From contig NZ_JAEUAK010000019.1 of NCBI RefSeq assembly GCF_019511345.1, forward strand, positions 1-45,566: a DNA stretch of 45,566 bases, in the 5' to 3' direction. Both the position numbers and the translations under genes were made by a program. The stretch comes from Rhizobium mesosinicum. GTDB taxonomy: Bacteria; Pseudomonadota; Alphaproteobacteria; Rhizobiales; Rhizobiaceae. The notes beneath the pieces are model-generated. The model worked only from the letters and a program-made list of their open reading frames with translations. It made no database searches and was not told the DNA's origin. Below are positions 32,979 to 42,773 of this stretch, in pieces; the first letter of the stretch is position 1; every line of letters starts with the position of its first letter.

Positions 32979-34412
32979 TTAGCTGCCTTTGGTAACCTTG
33001 ACCGGTCCCGGACCGGTGGTCTTGCCGCCCGGAGCAAAGCCGCCACCGGTTGCGATGTTGAGTGCAGCGTAATCCTTGGCCATCTGCTGAACAGCGGCGG
33101 CAAGGCTTGCCTGAGCGAGAGAGACCTGACGCTGGGCGTCGAGAACGTCGAGCAGCGAGGAAGCGCCGTCCTTGTAGGATGCCGTCGAAAGCTCGAGGGT
33201 TTCCTGGGTCGTCCGGACCTGGGCGCGCAACGCATCAACGGTCTGGGCGTCGCGGCGAACGGCCGAAAGGGCATTCTCAACCTGCTCGACTGCTGTCAGA
33301 ACGGTCTGCTTCCAGGCGAGATAGGATGCGGCTGCGTCGGACTTGGAGACGTCGACATTGGCGCGCAGGCGGCCACCATCGAGGATCGGCAGGTTCAGGG
33401 TGGGGCCGAAGGACCATGCCGACAGGCCGCCGTGTATGCCGCGCTGGTTAATGTAGCTCGGCGAGATCGAACCTGAGAGCGAGATCGACGGGTAGAGCTG
33501 AGCCTCTGCGACACCGATCTGTGCGGTAGCGGCGGCAAGGTTGCGCTCGGCCTGGCGAATATCCGGACGGTTGCGGATCAGGTCGGCCGGAATGCCGGAT
33601 TTGATGCCTCCGCGGAAAGTCGGCTGACCGGAGCCACGCATCAGTTCATCCACCATCGTACCAGCCGGCTGGCCGACGAGGGTGGCGATATGATGGGCCG
33701 AAACGCGGATGTTGGTTTCGAGGCCGGGGATTTCTGCGAGCGTCGACTGGACAAGACCTTCAGCCTGCACGACGTCGAGGCGGGATGCCGCACCTGCGTC
33801 GAGCTGGAACTTGGTGAGGTCGTAGGTTTCCTGACGGGACTTCAGGTTGGCCTTCGAAAGCGCCAGGCGCTGCTGGTAGAAGCGCAGATCGATATAGGTT
33901 GAGACAAGGTCCTGGATGTAGGACAGCTTGGCGATGTCGGCACCCGCGTAAGCGGAATCAAGAGAGGCGAGGGCGCTTTCCTTGCTACGCTTGTAGAGAC
34001 CGAACAGATCAAGCAGCCAGGACAGAGAAAGCTGTCCGGCGCTGGTGTTGCGGGTGTTGGGCTGGTCGCGCAGTTCGCCTGTCTGGCCACTGATGGTGTG
34101 GGAAGCGCCGACATCGAGGGCGGGCAAGGCACCGGCGCCGGCGATGGTCACGTTGGCGGATGCGGAATTGATACGCTCGATCGCTTGTTGAATCGTCAGG
34201 TTCTGGCTAAGTCCGGTCTGGACAAGGCTGTCGAGCTTGCGGTCGTTATAGGCGGTCCACCAGGCCGTGGTAGCGACATCGCCGATGCTCTTTTTGCCAC
34301 CTTCACTGAATTTTCCAGGAAGCGCCATTTCAGGAGGTACGTGATCAGGGCCTACTACACAGCCCGACAGCAATAACAATAGCGCCGGTGTGGCATAACG
34401 AAGAGATACCAT
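32979..34412 (-). CDS. RND efflux outer-membrane factor (NodT/OprM family)
   Basis: A lipoprotein start, MVSLRYATPALLLLLSGCVVGPDH (split here: lipobox LLSGC), then two TolC-type repeats; LDLFGLYKRSKESALAS and DAGAASRLDVVQAEGLVQST are conserved in the NodT group. From ATG 34412 it is 477 aa, with AGGA nine bases upstream; a frame from 34442 adds ten residues and lacks support. It forms the outer-membrane channel for the pump encoded just upstream. It is the last gene of the efflux unit; the IS remnant begins 37 bp past its stop and has probably replaced its own terminator. Confidence 0.93.
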   Translation of the reverse strand: MVSLRYATPALLLLLSGCVVGPDHVPPEMALPGKFSEGGKKSIGDVATTAWWTAYNDRKLDSLVQTGLSQNLTIQQAIERINSASANVTIAGAGALPALDVGASHTISGQTGELRDQPNTRNTSAGQLSLSWLLDLFGLYKRSKESALASLDSAYAGADIAKLSYIQDLVSTYIDLRFYQQRLALSKANLKSRQETYDLTKFQLDAGAASRLDVVQAEGLVQSTLAEIPGLETNIRVSAHHIATLVGQPAGTMVDELMRGSGQPTFRGGIKSGIPADLIRNRPDIRQAERNLAAATAQIGVAEAQLYPSISLSGSISPSYINQRGIHGGLSAWSFGPTLNLPILDGGRLRANVDVSKSDAAASYLAWKQTVLTAVEQVENALSAVRRDAQTVDALRAQVRTTQETLELSTASYKDGASSLLDVLDAQRQVSLAQASLAAAVQQMAKDYAALNIATGGGFAPGGKTTGPGPVKVTKGS

Positions 34413-34566
34413 GCATTTTTTCCTGTAACTCGAGCAAGTCAATTCTTGTCCGAAGCGTCATGCTTCACTATCGGCCTGACGCGCCTCGTTCCTTACGCTA
34501 AACACATGCCGAAGCAGTCCGTGCGCAATGTAGCAATCCGGAAAGCTTTCTCACAGTGCATTTATA

Positions 34567-37500
34567 TCACACTCCCGCCTCATTTTTTTGCCGTGTGGCA
34601 AAGATGCGGCGGATCACGACGAAGAAGGACGGCACGAAGAAAATGCCGAGCATCGTCGCCGAAAGCATGCCCCCGAGCACGCCGATACCGATCGCGTTCT
34701 GGGCAGCGGAACCCGCGCCTGTTGCGATGGCCAAAGGCACGACGCCGAGAATAAAAGCCAGAGAGGTCATGATGATCGGGCGCAGGCGCAGCCTTGCTGC
34801 TTCCAGCGTTGCCTCGAAGAGCCCCATGCCCGTCTCCATTCGGTCCTTTGCGAATTCCACGATCAGGATCGCGTTCTTTGCGGCAAGGCCGATGGTCGTG
34901 AGCAGGCCCACCTTGAAATAGACGTCGTTCGCCTGCCCGAAGAGCGTTGCTGCGGCAAGCGCGCCGAGCACACCGACCGGCACGGCCATGATGACCGAGA
35001 ACGGGATCGACCAACTCTCGTAGAGCGCAGCCAGGCAGAGGAAGACGACGAGAACCGAAATCGCGTAAAGCATCGGTGCCTGCGAGCCGGAGAGCCGCTC
35101 CTGATAGGAGATGCCCTGCCAGGCGACCGTGTAGCCGCCGCCGAGCTGCTCGGTCAGGGCTTCCATCTCATTCATGGCCTCGCCGGAGGAGACTCCAGGG
35201 GCTGCCGCACCGTCCAGCGGGATGGCGCTGACAGCATTGAACCGGGCGAGTGACGGCGCGCCTTCGACCCACTGGGTTGTCGTGAAGGCGGAGAAGGGCA
35301 CCATCTCGCCGACGTTGTTGCGGGCATACCAGTGGTTCAGATCGGTCGGCTGCATGCGGAAGGGCGCGTCGCCCTGGACGTAGACCGGCTTGATCTCGCC
35401 GTTCAGCGTGAAGTCGTTGACGTCGCGGCCGGTGAAGATGATCGACAGCATGGAGTTGACCGAGGCGAGGTCGACACCCATGGCGCCGATCTTCTCCTGA
35501 TCGATCAGGATCTTCATCTGCGGCTCGACTTCCTTGTTGTTCGAGCGCAGTGCGACGACCTTGCCGGTGGCGCCGGCCATCTGGATGAGCCGCTTGGACG
35601 CAGCCGTCAGGGCTTGATTGCCGTGGCCGCCGGTGTCCACCAGATACATTGAGAAGCCGCTTGAGACGCCAAGACCTTGGATCGCTGGTGGCAGCAGCGC
35701 AAAGACCTGCGCCTCGCGGATCGTGAAGAAGTTCTTGAGAGCCCGGTTGACGACCGACTGCGCGCTTAGATTGTGATCAGTGCGCAGCGAGAAGTCCTTG
35801 AGCTTGGTGAAGACGATAGCGCTGTTCTGGCCCGAACCGTTGAAGCCGAAGCCGAGCGCGCCGAAGACGGAATCCACCGCATCCTTTTCGTTCTCACGAA
35901 AGTATTTTTCTACCTTCTCAACGACGGCCTGCGTCTGCTGTGTGGTCGAGCCCGGCGGCGTGGTGACGATGGTCAGGAGCACACCCTGGTCTTCCTGAGG
36001 CAGGAACGAGCTCGGCAAGCGCGTAAAGAGATAGGCGCAGCCGGCGCCGACCAGCAGGAACACCAGCATGACGCGGACCGGCCGCTTCAAGAGGTAGCCG
36101 ATCGTGCGGACATAGCCGTTGGTCGAGCGGGTGAAGTTGCGGTTGAACCAGTCGCCTATGCGATGTTTCTTATGCTCGTCGACCGGCTTTAGCATCGTGG
36201 CGCAGAGCGCCGGCGTCAGCACGATGGCGACGAGGGCAGACAGCAGCATGGCCGACACGATGGTGATGGAGAACTGGCGATAGATGATGCCGGTCGAACC
36301 GCCGAAGAAGGCCATAGGAATGAAAACCGCGGTCAGCACGAGAGCAATGCCGACGATGGCACCGGTGATTTCACCCATCGACTTCTCGGTCGCTTCGAGC
36401 GGCGAGAGCTTTTCCTCCGACATGATGCGTTCGACATTTTCCACGACAACGATGGCGTCGTCGACGAGAAGACCGATCGCCAGCACCATGGCAAACATCG
36501 TCAGCGTATTGATCGAATAGCCTGTTACCGCAAGGACGCCGAACGTGCCGAGAAGCACGACGGGAACGGCGATGGTCGGGATCAATGTCGCGCGCAGGTT
36601 CTGCAGGAAGATGAGCAGGACCACGAAGACGAGCACGATCGCCTCGATCAGCGTATGCACGACCTTCTCGATCGACAGCTCGACGAAGGGGGTCGTGTCG
36701 TAGGGATAGGTGATCTCGACGCCTTCCGGCAGGCCACGGCCGATTGTTTCAAGCGCGGTGCGGACACGGGCGGCGGTGTCGATGGCGTTGGCGCCAATGG
36801 CAAGGTTGACGGCGAAACCCGACGATGGCAGGCCATTATAGCGCGAGCTGCCGCCATAGCTTTCCTGACCGATCTCGACGCGGGCGACATCGCTGAGGCG
36901 GACAGTCGAACCGTCCTTTTCGACCTTCAGGATGATGTGCTCGAAATCCGCGACAGTGGTGAGCTGGCTTTGCGCGGTGATGGTAACGTTGATCTGCTGG
37001 CCCGGGACGGCCGGCTGGGCACCGAGCGAGCCGACGGAGACCTGCGTATTCTGGGCCTGGATAGCCGAGGTCACGTCGCCTGGAGTGAGCTGAAACTTCT
37101 GTAGCTTGAACGGATCCAGCCAGACGCGCATAGCGTAACCGGAGCCAAATATGTTGATGCTGCCTACACCTTCCAGACGCTGGATCTGGTCCTCGATCGA
37201 GGTCGACATGATGTTGCCGAGGTCAACGGAGGTGCGCTTGCCGTCTGTCGAGACCAGCGAGCCGACGAGAAGAATGCTCGAGGTGGAGCGCGTGACGCTG
37301 ATACCAGCATCGATGACATCGCCCGGGAGCTGCGACTGGACGAGCTGCAGCTTGTTCTGCACCTGCACCTGCGCGATGTCGGGATTGATGCTGGTCCCGA
37401 AGGTCAGCGAAATGCTGGCCGAGCCTGTCGATGAGGTCGAGGTCATGTAGGTGAGGTCGTCGAGACCAGTCATACCGTCTTCGATAATGGTGGTCACCGA

Positions 37501-37677
37501 TTTTTCGACCGTCTCGGCGCTCGCGCCGCGATAGCTCGTGTTGATGCGGACCGTGGTCGGCGCGATATCAGGATATTGCGAGATCGACAGCGTGAAGATG
37601 GCGAGCAGACCTGCGAGCATGATGGTGATCGCAATGACCCAGGCGAAGATCGGTCGTCGAATGAAAAACTTGGCCAT
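34567..37677 (-). CDS. RND multidrug efflux pump, inner-membrane subunit (HAE1)
   Basis: An AcrB/MexB-type proton-drug antiporter of 1036 aa. The N-terminus MAKFFIRRPIFAWVIAI is typical. The proton relay is intact: adjacent Asp pair in LLVDDAIVVVENVER (about 402-408) and Lys in GLAAKNAILIVEF (about 930). Twelve helices and two large periplasmic loops are as expected. It works with the membrane fusion protein 50 bp upstream and the outer-membrane factor 154 bp downstream. Confidence 0.96.
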   Translation of the reverse strand: MAKFFIRRPIFAWVIAITIMLAGLLAIFTLSISQYPDIAPTTVRINTSYRGASAETVEKSVTTIIEDGMTGLDDLTYMTSTSSTGSASISLTFGTSINPDIAQVQVQNKLQLVQSQLPGDVIDAGISVTRSTSSILLVGSLVSTDGKRTSVDLGNIMSTSIEDQIQRLEGVGSINIFGSGYAMRVWLDPFKLQKFQLTPGDVTSAIQAQNTQVSVGSLGAQPAVPGQQINVTITAQSQLTTVADFEHIILKVEKDGSTVRLSDVARVEIGQESYGGSSRYNGLPSSGFAVNLAIGANAIDTAARVRTALETIGRGLPEGVEITYPYDTTPFVELSIEKVVHTLIEAIVLVFVVLLIFLQNLRATLIPTIAVPVVLLGTFGVLAVTGYSINTLTMFAMVLAIGLLVDDAIVVVENVERIMSEEKLSPLEATEKSMGEITGAIVGIALVLTAVFIPMAFFGGSTGIIYRQFSITIVSAMLLSALVAIVLTPALCATMLKPVDEHKKHRIGDWFNRNFTRSTNGYVRTIGYLLKRPVRVMLVFLLVGAGCAYLFTRLPSSFLPQEDQGVLLTIVTTPPGSTTQQTQAVVEKVEKYFRENEKDAVDSVFGALGFGFNGSGQNSAIVFTKLKDFSLRTDHNLSAQSVVNRALKNFFTIREAQVFALLPPAIQGLGVSSGFSMYLVDTGGHGNQALTAASKRLIQMAGATGKVVALRSNNKEVEPQMKILIDQEKIGAMGVDLASVNSMLSIIFTGRDVNDFTLNGEIKPVYVQGDAPFRMQPTDLNHWYARNNVGEMVPFSAFTTTQWVEGAPSLARFNAVSAIPLDGAAAPGVSSGEAMNEMEALTEQLGGGYTVAWQGISYQERLSGSQAPMLYAISVLVVFLCLAALYESWSIPFSVIMAVPVGVLGALAAATLFGQANDVYFKVGLLTTIGLAAKNAILIVEFAKDRMETGMGLFEATLEAARLRLRPIIMTSLAFILGVVPLAIATGAGSAAQNAIGIGVLGGMLSATMLGIFFVPSFFVVIRRIFATRQKNEAGV

Positions 37678-37727
37678 CGGTTATTCCTGTACGGCTGGGA
37701 CGGTGACGATACGAAAATGCCTGCGCA

Positions 37728-38945
37728 TTACTTTGCTGCTGGCTTCTGTTCGCCTCCGGCCACGGGCTGATCGGCAGGGACAACCACGCCGTTGTCGTTG
37801 ATCTTCATTGGAACCGGCTTGACCGGCATGCCTGATACAATCGACTGCAGACCGCTGACGATGAGCTGATCGCCATCTTTCACACTCTGGGTCACGAGCC
37901 AGGAATTGTTGGAGGGCGAGGCGTTCTCGAACACACGAGTCTCAACCTTGCCCTCGGCGGAAACGAACTGTGCCGTCAAACGGCCGTTTGCGTCGCGGGC
38001 GGTTGCAAGTTGCGGCAGCGCATATCCGGCTTCAGCACCGAGTTCGACCGTAGCGCGTACATACATGCCCGGCAGAACGACGCGGTCCGGATTTGGGAAA
38101 ACCACGCGAATGATGAAGGTGCCGGTCGTTTCGCTGACGACCTGCTTCGACATGTCGAGCTTGCCCTTCTGATTATATTCACGGCCGTCTTCGAGGATCA
38201 GGCGGAACGCGATATTGTTGTCCTCGCCCTTGACGTCGCCGGCAGCGATCGCATCGCGCAATTTCAGCAGGTTGGTGCTCGATTCCGTCAGCGAAATGTA
38301 GATCGGATCTAGCTGGCGAATAGTGGTCAACGCGGTCGACTGGTTTGCTGCAACGACGTTGCCGATATTGTAGGCCGTCTGGTCTATGATACCGTCGAAA
38401 GGGGCCGTGATCTTTGTGTGATCGAGGTCGATCTGCGCTGCGGTCAATGCCGCTTTTGCGGCTTCGACTTCTGCATTTGCTTGGGCAAGCGCCGTGCGGG
38501 CGGTCTCGAATTCGATCTGCGTCGCACCGCTGCCGACCAGACGCTGGTAGCGGTCGAAATTGCTCTGGGCGCTCGGCACGCTTGCCTGAGCCTTGGAAAT
38601 CGCAGCCTGTGCCTGCTCGACTGCTGCGCGGTAGGCAGCATCGTCGATCTGGTAGAGCAGGTCGCCCTTCTTGACTTCGCCGCCTTCCTTGAAGGCGATT
38701 TCGCGGATGATGCCGTTCACTTGTGGGCGAATATCGGCCACCTGGAAGGCTTCGGCGCGGCCAGGCAAGATCGTGGTGATCGGATAGGTATCCTTCTTCA
38801 GCGTCACCACACCGACCGGAGCGGCCTGCTGGGCAGCACCGCCTGCGCCTGCATTGCCGGCGGGCTTGCTGCCACTCTCGTTGCAGGCGGCGAGGCCCAT
38901 AACCAGCAAGAGGGCCGATGAGATGATGAGGGCACGCCGGATCAT
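37728..38945 (-). CDS. RND efflux membrane fusion protein (AcrA-like)
   Basis: Lipoprotein signal MIRRALIISSALLLVMGLAAC (lipobox LAAC), then barrel-sandwich hybrid halves (GIIREIAFKEGGEVKKGDLLY; DHTKITAPFDGIIDQ), an alpha hairpin and a C-terminal beta-barrel. Length is 405 aa from ATG 38945, which has AGGA at eight bases; the longer frame from 39095 runs through the control region. It links pump and outer-membrane channel. First structural gene after the tetR regulator. Confidence 0.94.
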   Translation of the reverse strand: MIRRALIISSALLLVMGLAACNESGSKPAGNAGAGGAAQQAAPVGVVTLKKDTYPITTILPGRAEAFQVADIRPQVNGIIREIAFKEGGEVKKGDLLYQIDDAAYRAAVEQAQAAISKAQASVPSAQSNFDRYQRLVGSGATQIEFETARTALAQANAEVEAAKAALTAAQIDLDHTKITAPFDGIIDQTAYNIGNVVAANQSTALTTIRQLDPIYISLTESSTNLLKLRDAIAAGDVKGEDNNIAFRLILEDGREYNQKGKLDMSKQVVSETTGTFIIRVVFPNPDRVVLPGMYVRATVELGAEAGYALPQLATARDANGRLTAQFVSAEGKVETRVFENASPSNNSWLVTQSVKDGDQLIVSGLQSIVSGMPVKPVPMKINDNGVVVPADQPVAGGEQKPAAK

Positions 38946-39069
38946 GCTGAATTCCTGTGCGGTTGGCAGTAGCGGTTCAATCGCCGGCCCTATGAGGCGC
39001 CGCTCTATATAGGAGTGATGATTGATCCGGAAACAGATGCCGTTATCCGATATTAAGAAAAGCTTTACG

Positions 39070-39097
39070 AAGTGACGTAATTCAGCAATCGTCACTT
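39070..39097. promoter_or_regulatory. Candidate TetR operator of the efflux operon
   Basis: AAGTGACG (39070-39077) and CGTCACTT (39090-39097) form a perfect 8-bp inverted repeat spanning 28 bp, the size of AcrR-type operators. It touches the tetR stop codon and lies 125 bp before the membrane fusion gene. It is the only strong dyad I see in this control region. Confidence 0.55.
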
Positions 39098-39698
39098 AGC
39101 AAGGGTTATTTTGCAGTGCGGCATCCACCAAACACACGATTTTTTCCGCACGGTGAACAAGTGTGTTTTTGTCCTCCTTGGCAATGAGAATGGGATGCAG
39201 AACACAGGCCAGAACGTCTGCAACGGTGCGGGCTGCCGCGTCCGTATTGTCGCAATGGTAATTGCCTTCGGCCACGCCTTCACGGATGATCTCGCCGAGC
39301 TTCTGCTCTATCCGTTCGCGATAGCGCTGACCGGCATCAAGCTTGGCGTCGATCGTTGAGATCACCATTTCGAAGATGTAGGGGTTTTGCTGGATGTCCT
39401 GCAGATGGCTGTCGAGCAGGCGCATGACGAAGCTCAGCAACTGCTCTTTCGGTGGCAGGCTGGCGTCGACGGCGGCGAAGCGCTCCGTGGCATTGCCGAG
39501 ATGGCGCTCGGCAATCGCATCGACCAGCACTGCCTTTGATTGAAAATGCTTGAAGACATTGGCCGGCGACATGTGCAGCGAAGAGGCGATATCAGCGATG
39601 GAAACCGCAACGAAGCCGCGCTGGCGAAACAGCGTCTCCGCCATCGAGAGGATATCCTCCCTGGTTTCTTCGGCCTTGCGCCTGGGCCTGCGTGCCAT
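39096..39698 (-). CDS. TetR/AcrR-family regulator of the efflux pump
   Basis: N-terminal HTH (SIADIASSLHMSPANVFKHF, about 34-53) after a basic tail MARRPRRK; a C-terminal ligand domain brings it to 200 aa. It is placed immediately upstream of, and in the same direction as, the efflux genes, with the dyad at 39070-39097 between them. It probably represses the pump genes and releases on binding a pump substrate. Confidence 0.92.
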   Translation of the reverse strand: MARRPRRKAEETREDILSMAETLFRQRGFVAVSIADIASSLHMSPANVFKHFQSKAVLVDAIAERHLGNATERFAAVDASLPPKEQLLSFVMRLLDSHLQDIQQNPYIFEMVISTIDAKLDAGQRYRERIEQKLGEIIREGVAEGNYHCDNTDAAARTVADVLACVLHPILIAKEDKNTLVHRAEKIVCLVDAALQNNPC

Positions 39699-39796
39699 CT
39701 GTCCCCCGCCGGGCTTGGCCCGGCACCCCTTTTTTCCAATGCTAGCGCGATTGGCTGAAAGGCTGCAAGCAGGCTCGCAGCTCAGGCTTCAACGGT

Positions 39797-40741
39797 TTAG
39801 GGAAAATAGGGCGCGAGATTTGCCCGGATACGCGCCGCGGGCGTTTCGCCGCGGTCATCGGGTACGAAGCGCTCGCCGGTGATCCATTCATAGGCCTTGA
39901 TATAGACGGCCGACGTCTGCTCGATCAGCTCGACAGGAATTTCCGGAATCGCATCTTTGTAGGGGTCGCAGCGTTCGGCCACCCAGGCGCGCACGAAGTC
40001 CTTGTCGAAGCTTTCCGGCCGCTTGCCCGCTTCGAAGGCGGCGGGATAGGTTTCCGCCACCCAGTATCGGCTGCTGTCGGGTGTATGGATTTCGTCGGCC
40101 AGGATGATGTTGCCGTCCTTATCGGTGCCGAATTCGTATTTGGTGTCGACGAGGATGAGGCCGCGTTTTGCCGCCATTTCCTGGCCGCGGGCAAAAAGCG
40201 CCAGCGCATACCTGGAAAGCGTTTCCCACTGCTCTTTCGTCAAAAGGCCGCGGCTGACGATCTCGGCCGGTGTCAACGGCTCGTCGTGGCCGCCATCGAA
40301 CTCTTTGCTGGTCGGCGTGATGACCGGCTCCGGAAGAATCTGATTGTCGCGCATGCCGTCGGGCAGGCGCATGCCATACATCTCGCGCTCACCTTTTTTG
40401 TAAAGCGTCAGGATCGAGGTGCCGGTCGTGCCGGCGAGATAGCCGCGCACGACGATCTCGACCGGAAGGATATCGAGCCGCTTACCGATGACGACGTTCG
40501 GATCGGGATAGTCGAGAACGTGATTGGGGCAAATGTCCCTCGTTGCCTCGAACCAGTAGCGGGCCGTCTCGGTCAGCACCTGTCCCTTGTAGGGAATGCA
40601 GGTCAGGATGCGGTCGAAGGCGCTCAGCCGGTCGGTGCTGATGATGATGCGCCGCCCATCCGGAAGATCGTAATTCTCGCGCACCTTGCCGCGGTAGTAG
40701 TTCGGCAATTCCGGGAAATGGGCTTCGGAGAGAATACGCAC
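39797..40741 (-). CDS. purC: SAICAR synthase
   Basis: Phosphoribosylaminoimidazole-succinocarboxamide synthase, a step of purine synthesis: CAIR + Asp + ATP to SAICAR. GKVRENYDL near residue 18, ISTDRLSAFD, VEIVVRGYLAGT and LVDTKYEFG with DEIHTPDSSRYW are diagnostic. At 314 aa it is the longer type, like yeast Ade1, rather than the roughly 240-aa form; many rhizobia carry both. A complete RIME-like repeat lies in its upstream region. Confidence 0.96.
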   Translation of the reverse strand: MRILSEAHFPELPNYYRGKVRENYDLPDGRRIIISTDRLSAFDRILTCIPYKGQVLTETARYWFEATRDICPNHVLDYPDPNVVIGKRLDILPVEIVVRGYLAGTTGTSILTLYKKGEREMYGMRLPDGMRDNQILPEPVITPTSKEFDGGHDEPLTPAEIVSRGLLTKEQWETLSRYALALFARGQEMAAKRGLILVDTKYEFGTDKDGNIILADEIHTPDSSRYWVAETYPAAFEAGKRPESFDKDFVRAWVAERCDPYKDAIPEIPVELIEQTSAVYIKAYEWITGERFVPDDRGETPAARIRANLAPYFP

Positions 40742-40774
40742 GGTGCTTGGCTGTCCTTCTATCGGCTGAGACTA

Positions 40775-40873
40775 AAGCGTGCCGCGATCTTTAGGATTCG
40801 CTTCGCACGCTTCAGGTCTTTGTTTTACGCATGTCGTTATCGCAAAACCGCTGCACACTTTTGCGCCGCATGC
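40775..40873. repeat. Complete two-palindrome RIME-like element
   Basis: Palindrome 1 is AAGCGTGC (40775-40782) with GCACGCTT (40805-40812). Palindrome 2 is GCATGTCG (40829-40836) with an almost matching right arm CGCATGC (40867-40873), around the CGCAAAACCGCTG core. The about 100-bp length and two-palindrome build fit the rhizobial RIME1 element. It lies between the SLC13 gene stop and purC start, 34 bp before the purC ATG, and so could affect purC leader structure. Confidence 0.8.
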
Positions 40874-40922
40874 TCTGACCCTGCTCTAGTTTCATTGCCG
40901 GGGAAGTCAAGCAAAGGCTCAT

Positions 40923-42665
40923 TCAAAGCCAGAAGAGGGCGATGAGAATGAGCGTGACTATATAGCCGGCGAGCGTCAGCGGCCAGCCGGCGCGCAGGAA
41001 ATCGCCAAAGCGATAGCCGCCGATGCTCATCGAGAGCGTATTGTTGTGATGGCCGAAGGGGGTCAGGAAATCCTGCGAGGCGCCGGCGGCCACTGCGATT
41101 AGATAGGCCTGCGGCGGCTGCTGGCCGGCGCGCGCAAATTCCAGCGCAATCGGCGCAAGTACGATTGCGACCGTCGCGTTGTTGACGAACGGCGTCAGCG
41201 CCATGGCGAGAAGCAGAACGAGTGCGATACCCCACAAGGGATAGCCGATCGGAAAGGCCAGGCTCAGCCATGCTGCAATGGTCTCGGCCGTGCCCGTTGT
41301 TGCAACCGCCTGACCGATCGGGATCATCGCTGCGAGCATGATGATGATTGGCCAGTTGATATCCGCCATTGCCTGGCGGATGTTGAGATAGCCGCGCAGT
41401 GCGAGCGCCAGCACCACGAAGGCAAGAGCAATATCGGGGCGAAGGCCGAAGGCGGAAGCGACGACGCCGCAGGCGAAGATTGCAAAAGGCTGCCATGAAG
41501 CTGACGATCCAGGGGAGGGGGCTGCGGAAGCAAGCGGAAGGCATTCACACTCTTCCAACGCTTCAGCTATGGCCGCTTTCGGGCCTTCCAACAGCAGGAT
41601 GTCGCCAATCGAAAGCTGCAGATCCGCAAAGCGTCCTTCTATGCGGGGAGAGCGCATCGACAGTGCCGAGATCGTGATCCCGCGATTGCGGAAGACCTCG
41701 AGCGAGGCAATGCGCGAGCCGACAACCGTACTCTCCGGCATGACAACGGCTTCGATGCTTGTGAAATCCGGCTGCAATCCGTGTGGATGGGCATCTGGCA
41801 CCAGCGCCTGCGAGACGGCCAGATCCGCGAAGACCGAATCCGCACCCTGCGCCAGCAGAATATCGCCCGGCTGGATAACCGATTGTTCGAGCGGGCCAAA
41901 GACGAAAGCCCTGTCGCGGATCAGGGCATGCGGCTGGATGCCGAAACGCTCGGGACATTGGGCAAGTGTTACGCCGACGAGCGGTGAATGCTCAGGAATG
42001 CCGCGCTCCACGACGATGCGGCGGGCCGACTGAGTTGACATTTCCCCGGTCTCGTCCGGCTCCGGAAACAATCGCTGCACGATCAGCGCGATCAGCAGGA
42101 TGCCTGTTACGGCGACCGGAAGCCCGACATAAGCGAAGTCGAAGAAGCGGAAACCTTTGCCGGTGTTTTTTTCAAGCGCATCGCTGACGAGAAGATTGGC
42201 GGGTGTGCCGATCAATGAGACGAGACCACCGAGAAGGGCGGCGAAGGAGATCGGCATCACAAGTTGTCGGCGCGGAATACTCATGAGCGTGCTCAGCCGC
42301 AACGCCAGCGGCAAGCTGATCGCAAAGGCACCGATATTGTTCATGAAGATCGAGATGAAGCCGGTCAGAGCGGAGACGCCTGCTATGACCCGGAAATGGG
42401 AGAGACCCGATGCCACGAAGCGCTCGGCGAGGCTGTCGAAGAGTTTGGTGCGCGCCAGTATTTGAACGATCAGAAGGATTTCGACGACGGTGACGACGAC
42501 AGGGCTCGCAAAGCCGGCAAAGATACTATCGGCAGGGTATAGACCGAGCACATAGCCCGCGAGCAATCCGCCGATCGCGATAACTTCGATGCGCAGGCGG
42601 TCGAGGGAGAACAGGAAGAGCATTGCCACCAGCAGGATGAGGAGGGCTGCTTGCTCAAGCGTCAT
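40923..42665 (-). CDS. SLC13-family permease with RCK (TrkA-C) domains
   Basis: An inner-membrane anion transporter of the DASS/SLC13 type, 580 aa. The N-terminal half has helices with FISIFMNNIGAFAISLPLAL and LVSLIGTPANLLVSD (the SNT-like ion/substrate motif). A cytoplasmic insert of two TrkA-C domains (about 215-385) follows, and the second repeat ends with LTPFVNNATVAIVLAPIAL and FLTPFGHHNNTL. Members carry sulfate, dicarboxylate or other anions; the substrate cannot be set from sequence. RCK domains imply ligand gating. It lies 108 bp after the phosphoribosyltransferase gene. Confidence 0.9.
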   Translation of the reverse strand: MTLEQAALLILLVAMLFLFSLDRLRIEVIAIGGLLAGYVLGLYPADSIFAGFASPVVVTVVEILLIVQILARTKLFDSLAERFVASGLSHFRVIAGVSALTGFISIFMNNIGAFAISLPLALRLSTLMSIPRRQLVMPISFAALLGGLVSLIGTPANLLVSDALEKNTGKGFRFFDFAYVGLPVAVTGILLIALIVQRLFPEPDETGEMSTQSARRIVVERGIPEHSPLVGVTLAQCPERFGIQPHALIRDRAFVFGPLEQSVIQPGDILLAQGADSVFADLAVSQALVPDAHPHGLQPDFTSIEAVVMPESTVVGSRIASLEVFRNRGITISALSMRSPRIEGRFADLQLSIGDILLLEGPKAAIAEALEECECLPLASAAPSPGSSASWQPFAIFACGVVASAFGLRPDIALAFVVLALALRGYLNIRQAMADINWPIIIMLAAMIPIGQAVATTGTAETIAAWLSLAFPIGYPLWGIALVLLLAMALTPFVNNATVAIVLAPIALEFARAGQQPPQAYLIAVAAGASQDFLTPFGHHNNTLSMSIGGYRFGDFLRAGWPLTLAGYIVTLILIALFWL

Positions 42666-42773
42666 CGGCGGTTCCTGTCTTCGATCACACGCCGAATGTA
42701 GCTCTTCGTCTCGTGCTGTATAGCCCGTTCAGACGAAAGAATGATCGGTCTTTACATGTGAGTTCGATGCCGC

